The notes under the pieces: generated by a model | Told to the model about the DNA's origin: nothing | The model's database searches: none | Seen by the model: only the letters and a program-made list of their open reading frames with translations | NCBI GenBank assembly: GCA_964571135.1 | Contig: CAZMZW010000009.1 | Location: forward strand, 1 to 64,000 | DNA: 64,000 nucleotides | Reading direction: 5' to 3' | DNA from: CAZMZW01 sp964571135 | Lineage (GTDB): Bacteria > Chloroflexota > Anaerolineae > Anaerolineales > Anaerolineaceae | In this document: positions 8,902 through 18,048 of the stretch, one piece after another | Layout: the number at the start of each line of letters is the position of its first letter | How positions within the stretch are numbered: position 1 is the first letter of the stretch | Position numbers and translations under genes: made by a program

Positions 8902-10851
8902 TTATACTTTAGGAGATTTTGCATTCTGTAAAGGGTTGGCCATGGCACGGTCCAACATCCCCCGGGTTTTAAAATGATCCATAATCTGGTTTTGAAATAA
9001 ATTGGCTTCCGGTTCTTTTTCCTGCAGCGCTTCTTCGTACATTATTCGCAGCTGCTCAATCTCAATTAGAATATGCGTTTGCCGCAAAACGAGGATGGTG
9101 CGCATGATCTCTTCGGTCTGTTTATTTGGGTCAGGTTGTTTAATTTGATCTTGTTTTTCCCGCTGGCCCGAAACCTTCAGTTCAATGATTAGATCATCCA
9201 TGGAGGTACTTTGATTTTCCTGGATAAATTGGATGGGTTCACAACCATCCTGGTTTAGAGAATCAAGGATCAGTTTTGCCAACCGTTGATTTTTGGCGTC
9301 TTCAAAATCCTTTTCTGAAAAATTCTCCAACCCCGCCATTTTAAGAAAACGATCGATCTTATAGACCGTCTCCGGTTGTTTAAGAAGTAATTCCATACAG
9401 TATTTTTCCAGGGCATTAATTTTATCTTTGGTGCCGGTTTCGGAAACAATTAATAGTTCCAGTTTTTCACCGCTGCCTGGTTGTTTATTTTTATTACTCG
9501 GGGAAACTTTTTTTGGTGAGGACAGAGAAATGAGGGCGCGGTCATCCACATGCAGTAAACGAGCAAGCTGCTGGCGATAGGCATCCCGCTCCACTGAATC
9601 AGGAATATCGCGGATCAAGGGCATGATCTGAGCAGCGATCTGGCTTTTAATTTTTGGGTCTTCCAGGTCACGGCCGGCGCTAAGGGTGGTCATCACATGC
9701 GTAATGATTGGTTTGGCGGAGGCAATGATGGTTTTCCATTCCTCCGGGTCTTTACGGACGATGTCATCCGGGTCCATGCCTTCGGGTAATGTGCTGACGC
9801 GCAAATCCGCCTGCAGGCGGGACTCATGATGGATCAACCCCCGGGCATCGAAGATCATATCATCGCTGTGGTCAAGCGCGTCCCTTGCGATTTCCAGCCC
9901 CCGCAGAGTGGCTTTAATTCCAGCAGCATCAGGGTCAAGCGCCATTACAATCCGGCGGGTGAAACGCTTGATCTGGCGCATTTGAGTTTCAGTCAGGGCA
10001 GTGCCCATAGGGGAAACCACATTGCGAAAACCTTCCTGGTGCAAAACCACTACATCAAGGTAACCTTCCACAATAATTGCTTGGTCAGCTTCACGAATGG
10101 GTTTTCGGGCTTGATCCAGTCCAAACAATAACTGGCTCTTATCAAAAAGGACTGTCTGGGGCGAATTAATGAATTTAGGAATGTCATCTGGATCGAGGAC
10201 CCGTCCGCCAAAACCTGCCATGCGCCCGCTTGAATCTCTCACCGGGAACAATATTCGGTTGCGGAATCGGTCATAAAATCCGCCTTCCTCCCTGGCAACT
10301 GTCAAACCCGATTGAGTTAATTCCTCCTGGGTGTAGCCTTTGCCGGTGAAATGTTGAATGGCGCTTTCCCACCCTTCAGGGGCATATCCAATCCCAAATG
10401 ATTCGATGGTCGGCAGTGTTAGACCACGTTTTTCGATCAGGTATTGAAGTGCCGTCTTGCCTTTGGGGGACTGTAAAAGGTGTGAGTGATAGAAAATAAC
10501 AGCCTCTTCCATCAGATGCCGCAGGCGCTCGGCCTGTTCATTCTCCCCCTTTTTTTCAGGAGTGTAGGCTTCCAGTTTTATTCCGGCGCGTTTGGCCAGA
10601 ACTTTAAGCGCTTCAGGAAAATCCAGGCCTTCTTTTTTCATCACATACTTAAAAATGTCACCGCCTTCGTTGCATGCCCCAAAACAGCGCCAGGTGCCTG
10701 TATCCGGGAAAACCACAAATGCGGGTGTGTGGGTATTGGAATGGAACGGACAGAATCCGGTATAGTTCTTACCTGCATGGCGCAGCTTGACCGTTTCAGA
10801 TACCAGGTCAACAATATCCAGATGCGCTTTTATCTCATCAGTGATATTCAT
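8902..10851 (-). CDS. dnaG: DNA primase DnaG
   Basis: DnaG makes RNA primers for replication. The 649 residues show the N-terminal CHC2-type zinc finger (Cys34, His37, Cys56, Cys60), the catalytic core, a Toprim domain (AIIVEGYLDVVVLH, then ALDPDAAG), and a long C-terminal helicase-interaction region. The last two zinc ligands are CFGAC, spaced C-x3-C in place of the more usual C-x2-C. The gene lies between fused glyQS (53 bases upstream) and rpoD (8 bases downstream), the same order (glyQ-glyS-dnaG-sigA) known in Bacillus. Confidence 0.96.
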   Translation of the reverse strand: MNITDEIKAHLDIVDLVSETVKLRHAGKNYTGFCPFHSNTHTPAFVVFPDTGTWRCFGACNEGGDIFKYVMKKEGLDFPEALKVLAKRAGIKLEAYTPEKKGENEQAERLRHLMEEAVIFYHSHLLQSPKGKTALQYLIEKRGLTLPTIESFGIGYAPEGWESAIQHFTGKGYTQEELTQSGLTVAREEGGFYDRFRNRILFPVRDSSGRMAGFGGRVLDPDDIPKFINSPQTVLFDKSQLLFGLDQARKPIREADQAIIVEGYLDVVVLHQEGFRNVVSPMGTALTETQMRQIKRFTRRIVMALDPDAAGIKATLRGLEIARDALDHSDDMIFDARGLIHHESRLQADLRVSTLPEGMDPDDIVRKDPEEWKTIIASAKPIITHVMTTLSAGRDLEDPKIKSQIAAQIMPLIRDIPDSVERDAYRQQLARLLHVDDRALISLSSPKKVSPSNKNKQPGSGEKLELLIVSETGTKDKINALEKYCMELLLKQPETVYKIDRFLKMAGLENFSEKDFEDAKNQRLAKLILDSLNQDGCEPIQFIQENQSTSMDDLIIELKVSGQREKQDQIKQPDPNKQTEEIMRTILVLRQTHILIEIEQLRIMYEEALQEKEPEANLFQNQIMDHFKTRGMLDRAMANPLQNAKSPKV

Positions 10852-10904
10852 TTTTGGTCACAGACCATATTTTACTGATTGCCGAACATTAATTTGAGGA
10901 TTGA

Positions 10905-13900
10905 TTAGAATCCTTCCAATTTTGAAAAATCTGCCACACCTTTGGCCATTTCTGCCACCTGCTGCAGCAATCCCAGCCGGTTCTGGCGCAGGGTTTGGTC
11001 TTCTGCCATGACCATCACCCCCTCAAAAAACCGATTGATAACAGGGATCATGGGCATAAATGCATTCAACAGGTCATCCACTGAACCGGCTTTGCGTTGA
11101 ATTGCCCGGGCTGTCTTAATGGCAGCTGCCAGCTCTTTTTCGGATGGATCCACTAAACCATCAGCCTTCACAGAGAATTGGGTTTTTTGGTCGCGGGTAA
11201 TGCGCACACACCGCGAATAGGCTGGCAAAATCGTATTCCAATCAGGGCGTTTTACCCAACCGGTCAATTGCTTGACCGCCTGGAATGCCTGGGAAGGGTT
11301 ATTGCCTTGCTCGGTCAATACCGCAGCAACCACATCATAAATATAAGACTGGTCGAGTAAAACATTTTCCAAGCGGCTGATAATGAAGGTCAGGCAGACT
11401 TTTTGTTGTTCTTGAGTAAAAGATACTGTTTTGCTCAATGCTTGAGCCGCGAACTCCAATCCCTGGCTGAGGTTAAAATCAATTTCGGCATTGATCAGGT
11501 TCTGCACCAACCCGATGGCTGACCGGCGCAAGCCAAAAGGATCCTTGGTGCCGGTGGGGGCACTGCCAACTGCAAATAAGCCAGCCAGAGAGTCCAATCG
11601 GTCTGCTATTCCAAGCGCCAGGCCTGCTCTTGTTGAGGGGCTTTTATCCCCTGAGAAACGAGGATAATAATATTCTTCGATCGCTTGCCCAACCGCTTTG
11701 CTTTCGCCGGATTTGAGTGCATAGTAGCGCCCCATGATGCCTTGCAGGGGAGTCATTTCAGTCACCATGTGGGTGACCAGGTCGGCTTTGCAGAGTTCAG
11801 CTGCGCGAAGAGCAGTCTTTTTTTCTAAATCCGAAAGCTTAAGCAGGTCAGATAGTTTTTCAACAATGGCACTGATCCGCCTGGTTTTATCCAGCATGGA
11901 TCCAAGTTTCAGATGAAAAGTGAGGGTTTTGAGCCGCGGAAGGAAATCCTCCAGTTTTTGTTGTATATCCTGGCTGATAAAGAAATTCGCATCCGCAAAA
12001 CGTGCCTGGATGACCTGTTCATTTCCATAAGCGACAGATTCGATGAACTGCCTGTCGCCATTACGGATGGTGATGAATCTGGGAAGCAGGCTGCCATCCG
12101 GCTTTCTCATCGGGAAGTAGCGTTGATGTTTCTTCATTACGCTTACCAATACCTCGTCGGGCAGGTTCAAATGGGTTTTATCAAACGAGCCGATCAATGC
12201 GGTTGGCGCTTCCACCAGATTTGTCACTTCAACCAATAGTCCTGCATCCAGTGTCTCTTCCGCCAGTTCGCTCTTATTTAATTGGATGACTTGTTCTGAA
12301 ATCGAGTTTTTGCGTTTTAATGGGTCCAGTTGAATTCCCTGTCCATCCAGAAAGGCAAAGTAATCTTGCGCCTTTTTTACTATTAAGGATTCAGGATCGT
12401 GAAAGCGTAAACCGCGCGTGCTGTTTCCTGAAGCAAGCCCTGCATATTCAAAGGGAATAACCTGCTCACCCAAAAGGGCTACTAGCCAACGGATTGGACG
12501 TGAGAAAGACACATTGCTCGTGTTCCAACGCATGGGTTTATCAAAATGCAAACCAGCGATCAGTTTGGGTAATTCAATCGATAAAATCTCAAGCGCTGGC
12601 TGCCCTTTCAGATGCAATTCTGCCACCAGATATTCACCGCCTTCCAGGGTCTTTTTTGTAAGCTTTTCAACCGGGAACCCTTTTCCACGGGCAAAACCTT
12701 CAGCAGCCGGAGTGGGTTTACCGGATTCATCCAGCCCGCGGCTGACCGATGGCCCCTTGATGATCTGGACTGAATCCTCCTGGCAGGATGCCACTTTATC
12801 CGCGAAAATAACGAGGCGGCGGGGAGTGCCGAGGATTTTTATTTCACTGTGTTTTAAATGAAGCTCATCCAGAAGAGCAGGAGCTGATTTGGCGAGTTGT
12901 TCCAGGGCAGCATTCAAGTCTGCGGATGGCAGTTCCTCCGTGCCTATTTCAATTAATAAGGTTTGATCAACTGTAGATAAATCACTGCCATAAGCGGTTT
13001 TGGGGCTTGAAGGTCGGGGTTCTGGTTGTATCCCGACTGTTTTATTCTTGTTCAGCCAGGGGTACTCCAATGACTGGCGCTGGTTAAGGTAAACCTCTGC
13101 GTTTCGGTGGGCAAGGTCGCGCATCCGGCTAAACAGAGCCTGGCGCTCCGTTACACCTATGGCGCCGCGCGTGTCCAGGATATTGAAGGTATGGGAACAT
13201 TTCAGGATGTAATCATGGGCAGGCAGGACCAACCCATTGGAAAGTGCCAGGTTGGCTTCCTTTTCAAACAGATCATACATCTGGCGCAGCCGTTCCACAT
13301 CCGCGATTTCAAAATAATATTTGCTGTGTTCAGATTCCGCCTGATAATTGACATCTCCATCGGTGAATTCATCGTTCCATTTAAGGTCACGAAAATGGTA
13401 ATTACCCTGCAGGGGCATGGCGATGCGTTCCAGTCCGTAAGTGATCTCCACTGAGACTGGATCAAGCACAAAGCCGCCAGCCTGCTGAAAATAAGTGAAC
13501 TGGGTGATTTCCTGACCATCCAGCCAGACTTCCCAACCCAGCCCCCAGGCACCCAGGGCAGGAGAATCCCAGTTATCTTCCACAAAACGGATGTCATGCT
13601 TGTGTGGATCGATCCCGATTGCTTTCAAGGAATTAAGATAAAGCTCCTGCGGATTACCTGGATCGGGTTTCAGAATCACCTGGAACTGGTAATGCTGCTG
13701 AAAGCGGTACGGGTTTTCCCCATAACGGCCGTCATCCGGGCGGACGGAGGGTTCCACATAAGCCACTTTCCAGGGTTCCGGACCCAAAACCCGTAAAAAA
13801 GTTGCAGGGTTCATTGTACCGGCGCCCACCTGGGAATAATACGGCTGCCAGATCAGGCAGCCCTGGTCAGCCCAGAAATGCTGCAAATTCATGATCAGCG

Positions 13901-13931
13901 ATTGAAAATTTAGAGGTTTATCCACAATCAC
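10905..13931 (-). CDS. glyQS: Glycyl-tRNA synthetase, alpha and beta subunits fused
   Basis: Charges tRNA-Gly with glycine. The first 295 or so residues are the bacterial alpha subunit (FWADQGCLIWQPYYSQVGAG, then WEVWLDGQEITQFTYFQQ), followed by a proline-rich linker near 295-325 and then the beta subunit (LLIEIGTEELPSADL to the C-terminal anticodon-binding region). Most bacteria with this enzyme type encode it as two genes; single-chain fusions are known, for example in Chlamydia. No frameshift or internal stop is present over 1008 codons. The start is a GTG at 13931; a second GTG at 13925 has better spacing from GGAG and could be the true start. Confidence 0.95.
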   Translation of the reverse strand: MIVDKPLNFQSLIMNLQHFWADQGCLIWQPYYSQVGAGTMNPATFLRVLGPEPWKVAYVEPSVRPDDGRYGENPYRFQQHYQFQVILKPDPGNPQELYLNSLKAIGIDPHKHDIRFVEDNWDSPALGAWGLGWEVWLDGQEITQFTYFQQAGGFVLDPVSVEITYGLERIAMPLQGNYHFRDLKWNDEFTDGDVNYQAESEHSKYYFEIADVERLRQMYDLFEKEANLALSNGLVLPAHDYILKCSHTFNILDTRGAIGVTERQALFSRMRDLAHRNAEVYLNQRQSLEYPWLNKNKTVGIQPEPRPSSPKTAYGSDLSTVDQTLLIEIGTEELPSADLNAALEQLAKSAPALLDELHLKHSEIKILGTPRRLVIFADKVASCQEDSVQIIKGPSVSRGLDESGKPTPAAEGFARGKGFPVEKLTKKTLEGGEYLVAELHLKGQPALEILSIELPKLIAGLHFDKPMRWNTSNVSFSRPIRWLVALLGEQVIPFEYAGLASGNSTRGLRFHDPESLIVKKAQDYFAFLDGQGIQLDPLKRKNSISEQVIQLNKSELAEETLDAGLLVEVTNLVEAPTALIGSFDKTHLNLPDEVLVSVMKKHQRYFPMRKPDGSLLPRFITIRNGDRQFIESVAYGNEQVIQARFADANFFISQDIQQKLEDFLPRLKTLTFHLKLGSMLDKTRRISAIVEKLSDLLKLSDLEKKTALRAAELCKADLVTHMVTEMTPLQGIMGRYYALKSGESKAVGQAIEEYYYPRFSGDKSPSTRAGLALGIADRLDSLAGLFAVGSAPTGTKDPFGLRRSAIGLVQNLINAEIDFNLSQGLEFAAQALSKTVSFTQEQQKVCLTFIISRLENVLLDQSYIYDVVAAVLTEQGNNPSQAFQAVKQLTGWVKRPDWNTILPAYSRCVRITRDQKTQFSVKADGLVDPSEKELAAAIKTARAIQRKAGSVDDLLNAFMPMIPVINRFFEGVMVMAEDQTLRQNRLGLLQQVAEMAKGVADFSKLEGF

Positions 13932-14079
13932 TCCAGAGGGATTAAAAATATGATGTAAAAAATTATACCAATGAAACCTTGATAGAGGATTAAAAACAAA
14001 AATAAATAGAGAGACAAAAGTATTATTTAAAAATGAAATAAAAAGGCATAATTAAAAATAAATACCAATAGGAAACTCG

Positions 14080-14571
14080 ATGGAAAATAGAATCGAAACA
14101 TTAAAGGAGGTCATGCATAACTGGGCAAGCGGTGTTGCGATAATTACCAGTGGTTGCGGCAGTGCCAGGGCTGGAACTACGATAAGCTCATTTACCTCGC
14201 TTTCGTTGGAACCGCCATTAATTCTGGTCAACCTGGCATCTGAAAACCCCACCCAAACCATGATTCAGCAATCCGGTTACTTCGGTATCACCCTGCTCAG
14301 CGATAAACAAAAAGAAATTTCAGACTTGTTTGCTGGTTATAACAAAGAAATCAAGGATCGGTTCAGCGAGGTAAAAACTCACACACTGACCAGCGGAGCC
14401 CCTTTTATTGAAGGCGGATTGGCATATCTGGACTGCAAGGTCTACGAACGTTACGAATTACCCAAGTCGGTTGTGATCGTGGGTGAAGTAATGAACGCCA
14501 AATTGGGTGAAGCTGGATTGCCTCTGATTTATTTAAACCGTGGTTATTTAAGCTTAACCAGCCAAAAATAG
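14080..14571 (+). CDS. Flavin reductase-like FMN-binding split-barrel protein
   Basis: A 163-residue protein of the flavin reductase-like family. The N-terminal WASGVAIIT, the TISSFTSLSLEPPLILVNL segment and the later GLAYLDCKVYERYE are typical of this FMN-binding fold. Members either reduce flavin for a partner monooxygenase or act as flavoprotein reductases themselves. There is no monooxygenase gene beside it, so the partner is unknown. It is transcribed away from glyQS across a 148-base AT-rich gap that must hold both promoters. Ribosome site: aggaaa just upstream. Confidence 0.85.
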   Translation: MENRIETLKEVMHNWASGVAIITSGCGSARAGTTISSFTSLSLEPPLILVNLASENPTQTMIQQSGYFGITLLSDKQKEISDLFAGYNKEIKDRFSEVKTHTLTSGAPFIEGGLAYLDCKVYERYELPKSVVIVGEVMNAKLGEAGLPLIYLNRGYLSLTSQK

Positions 14572-14580
14572 CCCCACTAT

Positions 14581-15189
14581 TTATTTTTCAGTGCTTTGAT
14601 AGATAATAATTTCCCTTTTTAACCCCAGATATTTTGCCCAACTGGGCTGGCGTTCCCAATCCTGTTTCACCTTTTTCCAATTCTCTAACTGAATCTTTTC
14701 CGCGACTGGTAGACGCACCAGGTAAGGACTGGGATCAAGCAGATGAATGATCCCTTTTCCTGGATCAAAATAGACAACATTTGACCAATGAGCTCCTCCG
14801 TTTTCCCAAAACCTTAGAATGGAGACAAGGCCACTTTCTCGAAGTGTTTTTGAGATAAATTCAGGATCGGCATGGCTTACCCGCCGTGCTTCCCAGGGAA
14901 TCCGATCCTCATGCGCAAAATGATTGAATGCCTTTACCAATCCCCACGGAGCTGAGGCGCCGCCGGTTTTTGGAATCCAATTTGGCAGCCGCCCGAGGAG
15001 AGGAAAAAATAAGGCAACCTCTTTTTTCGTTACTTTTTTATCCCGAATGCCTGATTGTGCTCGGATCATATTTATGATCATTGCCACTGAGGTTGGTCCG
15101 CAATCATTGGTGGGGATATGCATCTGAGACATTCCCTGAGAGAGGTAAAACTTTCCTAGGTTAGAATCCTTGAGGCTATTTTTGTTCAT
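14581..15189 (-). CDS. C39-like papain-fold protein (putative cysteine peptidase)
   Basis: A 202-residue protein with the C39-like catalytic layout: NDCGPTSVAM with Cys30, GGAHWSNVVYFD with His134, and LLDPS with Asp152. Such domains occur in peptidases and peptidase-like proteins that cut leader peptides or peptidoglycan-associated proteins. No signal peptide, transporter or bacteriocin-type gene is nearby, so the substrate is not known. It faces the flavin reductase gene tail-to-tail with only 9 bases between the stop codons. Confidence 0.65.
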   Translation of the reverse strand: MNKNSLKDSNLGKFYLSQGMSQMHIPTNDCGPTSVAMIINMIRAQSGIRDKKVTKKEVALFFPLLGRLPNWIPKTGGASAPWGLVKAFNHFAHEDRIPWEARRVSHADPEFISKTLRESGLVSILRFWENGGAHWSNVVYFDPGKGIIHLLDPSPYLVRLPVAEKIQLENWKKVKQDWERQPSWAKYLGLKREIIIYQSTEK

Positions 15190-15278
15190 TATTACTTATT
15201 AATTTACCTCAATTTTCAAAATTGATTGAGAAAAGTTCAATATTTTCTTTCGGTCATCGTCGGATATCCTGCGGGCAT

Positions 15279-15292
15279 TATAATTACCCAAA
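15279..15292 (+). promoter_or_regulatory. Candidate -10 for a leaderless or near-leaderless transcript
   Basis: A perfect TATAAT at 15279-15284 ends 8 bases before the ATG of the LysM lipoprotein gene, and no Shine-Dalgarno sequence lies between. Transcription from this -10 would start at or within a base or two of the ATG. The -35 region is poor, which lowers confidence. Confidence 0.4.
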
Positions 15293-16231
15293 ATGAAACC
15301 AAGACATTTATTTCTGATAATTGTCATTTTTCTGTTTTCAGCCTGTTCAATTAAAGCCAACCAGGCTCCTGCAGAACTTAAATTAACTCCATATTTCACA
15401 CCCACCCAGCTGCTATCTCAGCAAACGCAAACCAGTTCCTCAACTTCCCTGGCAGCGCCCACCCCTACGCCGACGATTCACCTGGTGGTGGCTGGCGAGA
15501 CAATGTCCAGTATTGCTTTGCGTAACGGGATTACAACAGCAGCTCTCATGGCTGCCAATCCACAAGTGAACCCGAATGCAATGAGCGTGGGAGTAAAACT
15601 GATCATCCCTTCACAGTCTGGTGCCGGGTTTGGTGACTCCAAAACCACGCCGGTGCCAATGACGGTTGGACCACCAAATTGCACCCGTTCCCGCGAGGCA
15701 GGGATCTGGTGTTTTCTATTGATAAAAAATGATCAGAAATACCCGGTGGAAAACATTCAAGCCCGAATTATTTTAGGTAACAGCCAGACCGGGAAAGTGA
15801 TTGACCAATTGACCACAGCGCCGTTAAATATCCTTTACCCGGGCAAGGCATTGGCACTTTTAGCCTACTTCACCTCACCTGTAGCTGATCCTTTCCAAAC
15901 CAGTAATGAAATTGTCACTGTTTTGCAGGTGCAGGATGGTTCCAGCCGATATCTGGACACGAAGCTGGAAAATCAGCAGATCACGATTGAACCCAATGGG
16001 TTATCCGCCAAACTTTATGGAGAAGTTTCTTTGATTGACCCTGCTGCCAATGCCAAAAATGTTTGGACAGCCGGGATTGCTTATGATTCTCAGGGGAGGG
16101 TGGTTGGTGTCCGCCGTTGGGAAAGTGCGGCTCCCTTGTCGGCCGGGCAAAAAATATCCTTCTCGTTTCAGGTCTATTCCACAGGCGCAGCCATTTCTTC
16201 AGTAGAAATATTGTTGGAAGCCCGAAAATAG
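15293..16231 (+). CDS. LysM-domain lipoprotein
   Basis: Protein of 312 residues with a lipoprotein signal (hydrophobic core, lipobox FSAC, cysteine at 18), a low-complexity Thr/Pro/Ser linker, a LysM repeat at about 63-108 (LVVAGETMSSIALRNG ... VGVKLIIPS), and a C-terminal domain of about 190 residues that I do not recognise, probably beta-rich. It is expected to be tethered to the outer face of the membrane and to bind peptidoglycan. The gene lacks a ribosome site and may be translated from a leaderless message. Confidence 0.75.
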   Translation: MKPRHLFLIIVIFLFSACSIKANQAPAELKLTPYFTPTQLLSQQTQTSSSTSLAAPTPTPTIHLVVAGETMSSIALRNGITTAALMAANPQVNPNAMSVGVKLIIPSQSGAGFGDSKTTPVPMTVGPPNCTRSREAGIWCFLLIKNDQKYPVENIQARIILGNSQTGKVIDQLTTAPLNILYPGKALALLAYFTSPVADPFQTSNEIVTVLQVQDGSSRYLDTKLENQQITIEPNGLSAKLYGEVSLIDPAANAKNVWTAGIAYDSQGRVVGVRRWESAAPLSAGQKISFSFQVYSTGAAISSVEILLEARK

Positions 16232-16265
16232 ATCCCATCCCAATAATCAAAAGGAAGATTGACGC

Positions 16266-17078
16266 GTGAAAGGAAAAACCATCTTAGTTACCGGTTCCAC
16301 TGATGGAATCGGAAAACAGACAGCCTTGGAATTGGCAAAAATGGGTGCCAATGTCATCATTCACGGGCGTGATCCGCAGCGATTGCAAACCACCCTGGAA
16401 GAATTAGTCAAGAAAAGCGGAAATGACCATGTGGAACCTTTGCTGGCAGACTTTAGTTCATTGGAACAGGTCAAACAGATGGCAGGTGACATCCTGGCAA
16501 AGTTTATGCGATTGGACGTCCTGGTGAACAATGCTGGTGTATTTTTATTGGATCGAAAAATAACCACCGATGGATTGGAGATGAATTTCCAGGTCAATCA
16601 TCTTGCCCCATTTTTACTAACAAATAACCTTCTCCCTTTGCTTAAGAAAAGTACTCCAGCCCGAATTGTCAGTGTGAGTTCAGCACTGCATTCAAAAACA
16701 ATTCTGGATTTCGAAAATTTACAGAGCGAAAAGAACTTCAGCGGAATTCAGGCTTATGCACTTTCGAAATTGGGAAATATCTATATGACCCTGGAACTTG
16801 CAGAAAAGCTGGTGGGTTCTGGTGTAACGGCTAATTGTCTGCATCCGGGCGGAGTGGAAACCAAGATGCTGCGAACAGCGATGCAAATGACCGGCATCAG
16901 TGTGGAAGAAGGCGCAGCGCCCTCTGTATATCTTACCTCCTCCCCTGATGTGGCAGAGGTTACCGGAAAATATTTTTATCACAAGGAAGTTGGCCGGCTT
17001 TCAGAAATTGCCAGTGATACAGCTGCTCGCAAGAAGTTCTGGCAAATTAGCGAAACCCTGGTAAAAGATTATTTATAA
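16266..17078 (+). CDS. Short-chain dehydrogenase/reductase
   Basis: SDR-family oxidoreductase of 270 residues with the cofactor motif TGSTDGIGKQ, the structural motif NNAGV, the catalytic serine in IVSVSSALHS and the Tyr-x-x-x-Lys pair in YALSKLGN. The loop after strand beta2 reads HGRDPQRL, with an arginine that favours NADP. It resembles the retinol dehydrogenase/WWOX-like SDRs. The substrate is unknown. The start is a GTG at 16266 behind a ribosome site aaggaag. A terminator shared with lexA follows the stop. Confidence 0.85.
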   Translation: MKGKTILVTGSTDGIGKQTALELAKMGANVIIHGRDPQRLQTTLEELVKKSGNDHVEPLLADFSSLEQVKQMAGDILAKFMRLDVLVNNAGVFLLDRKITTDGLEMNFQVNHLAPFLLTNNLLPLLKKSTPARIVSVSSALHSKTILDFENLQSEKNFSGIQAYALSKLGNIYMTLELAEKLVGSGVTANCLHPGGVETKMLRTAMQMTGISVEEGAAPSVYLTSSPDVAEVTGKYFYHKEVGRLSEIASDTAARKKFWQISETLVKDYL

Positions 17079-17079
17079 A

Positions 17080-17112
17080 AAATGCCCTGTTGATTAAAAA
17101 TAGGGCATTTGA
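17080..17112. terminator. Bidirectional terminator between the SDR gene and lexA
   Basis: A 9-bp stem (aaatgccct, 17080-17088, with agggcattt, 17102-17110) has A-rich and T-rich flanks on the appropriate sides and lies between two convergent genes, so it can end transcription from both directions. Confidence 0.75.
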
Positions 17113-17128
17113 TTTTAACTTTGATGGT

Positions 17129-17857
17129 TTATACTGCCACACTTTTTATCTGGCGGATCACCATTACTACTTTGCCCATGATACGCAGATGCTGTGGGTT
17201 CTCCACATAGATCGGGCCCATATTGGGGTTGGCTGGCTGCAGACGCACCCGAGTGGGTTCTTTGTAAAAATATTTCAAGGTGGTTTCGTCTTTATCGTCC
17301 AACCAGACAGCCACCATGTCTCCATTTTCTGCCTGTTGTGCCCGGCGCATGATGACCATATCCCCGTCGTTAACCATGGCATCGACCATGGAATCGCCCT
17401 GTACTTCCAGGGCAAAGAGATCCTCAGTTTTTTCCCGGGCAGGCAGCAGGCTGCGTGCGATATCAATACTGCTTTCCTGATCAAAGAAAGGCACATCGGA
17501 TGCGGGCATGGGGATGGGTTCGCTGGCCACAATGCGACCGAGAACAGGGATGCTGAATATTTCATTGAGGGCTGAGCCGACATTTTTTATTCCGGTGTTT
17601 ATCCGCTCTGTCACTGAATTGGCGCTCTCAAGTTGTTTTTGGACACAAATGCTGCGCGAAATATGCTTATCCCGCTTAATAAAACCCATTTCCTCTAATT
17701 GGTTGAGATAATAATCCACCAGGGAAGTGGATTTCACCCCAATACTTTCGCCAATATCACGGATGGAAGGGGAAAATCCCTTCGTTTCCTGAAAATCAGC
17801 AAGAAAACGCATAATCTTCTCATGCCGTTTTCCCAGTCCTTCAGTTTTGCGAGCCAT
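17129..17857 (-). CDS. lexA: LexA SOS repressor
   Basis: LexA represses DNA-damage genes and cleaves itself when RecA is activated. The 242 residues have an N-terminal winged helix-turn-helix (FSPSIRDIGESIGVKSTSLV), a linker longer than usual, and an S24 peptidase domain with Ser156 in QGDSMVDAMV and Lys195 in ETTLKYF. The predicted self-cleavage bond lies in GRIVASEP, Ala-Ser in place of the usual Ala-Gly. The start has a strong ribosome site (GAGGAGG). A sigma-70 promoter with an overlapping inverted repeat lies just upstream, which fits autoregulation. Confidence 0.93.
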   Translation of the reverse strand: MARKTEGLGKRHEKIMRFLADFQETKGFSPSIRDIGESIGVKSTSLVDYYLNQLEEMGFIKRDKHISRSICVQKQLESANSVTERINTGIKNVGSALNEIFSIPVLGRIVASEPIPMPASDVPFFDQESSIDIARSLLPAREKTEDLFALEVQGDSMVDAMVNDGDMVIMRRAQQAENGDMVAVWLDDKDETTLKYFYKEPTRVRLQPANPNMGPIYVENPQHLRIMGKVVMVIRQIKSVAV

Positions 17858-17894
17858 ACGTCCTCCTCGGGAACCCTAATAATGGGACATTTGT

Positions 17895-17929
17895 ACTAAT
17901 AATATACACGAACATTAGTGCTATGTCAA
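17895..17929 (-). promoter_or_regulatory. lexA promoter with candidate LexA operator
   Basis: On the minus strand TTGACA (17929-17924), a 17-base spacer and TATATT (17906-17901) form a near-consensus sigma-70 promoter 43 bases upstream of the lexA start. A 6-base inverted repeat (actaat at 17895-17900, attagt at 17914-17919) overlaps the -10 and spacer. Its position suits a self-repression operator; the half-sites do not match the Gram-positive GAAC-N4-GTTC box, so binding is an inference. Confidence 0.65.
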
Positions 17930-18048
17930 GCCCTTCAAAATGAGATAAACCAAATATGGTTTTAGATCTCAACCCAAGATCAGCATAACCAATCTTAAGT
18001 CCAGTAAGTAGTAAAGCGGGTTTTATCCAGCCTTTATTCTGGAATAGA

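Noticed and set aside
11178..12861. Several plus-strand ORFs of 60-147 codons over glyQS
   Set aside because: All are antisense to one continuous synthetase gene with intact motifs in both halves and show no independent features.
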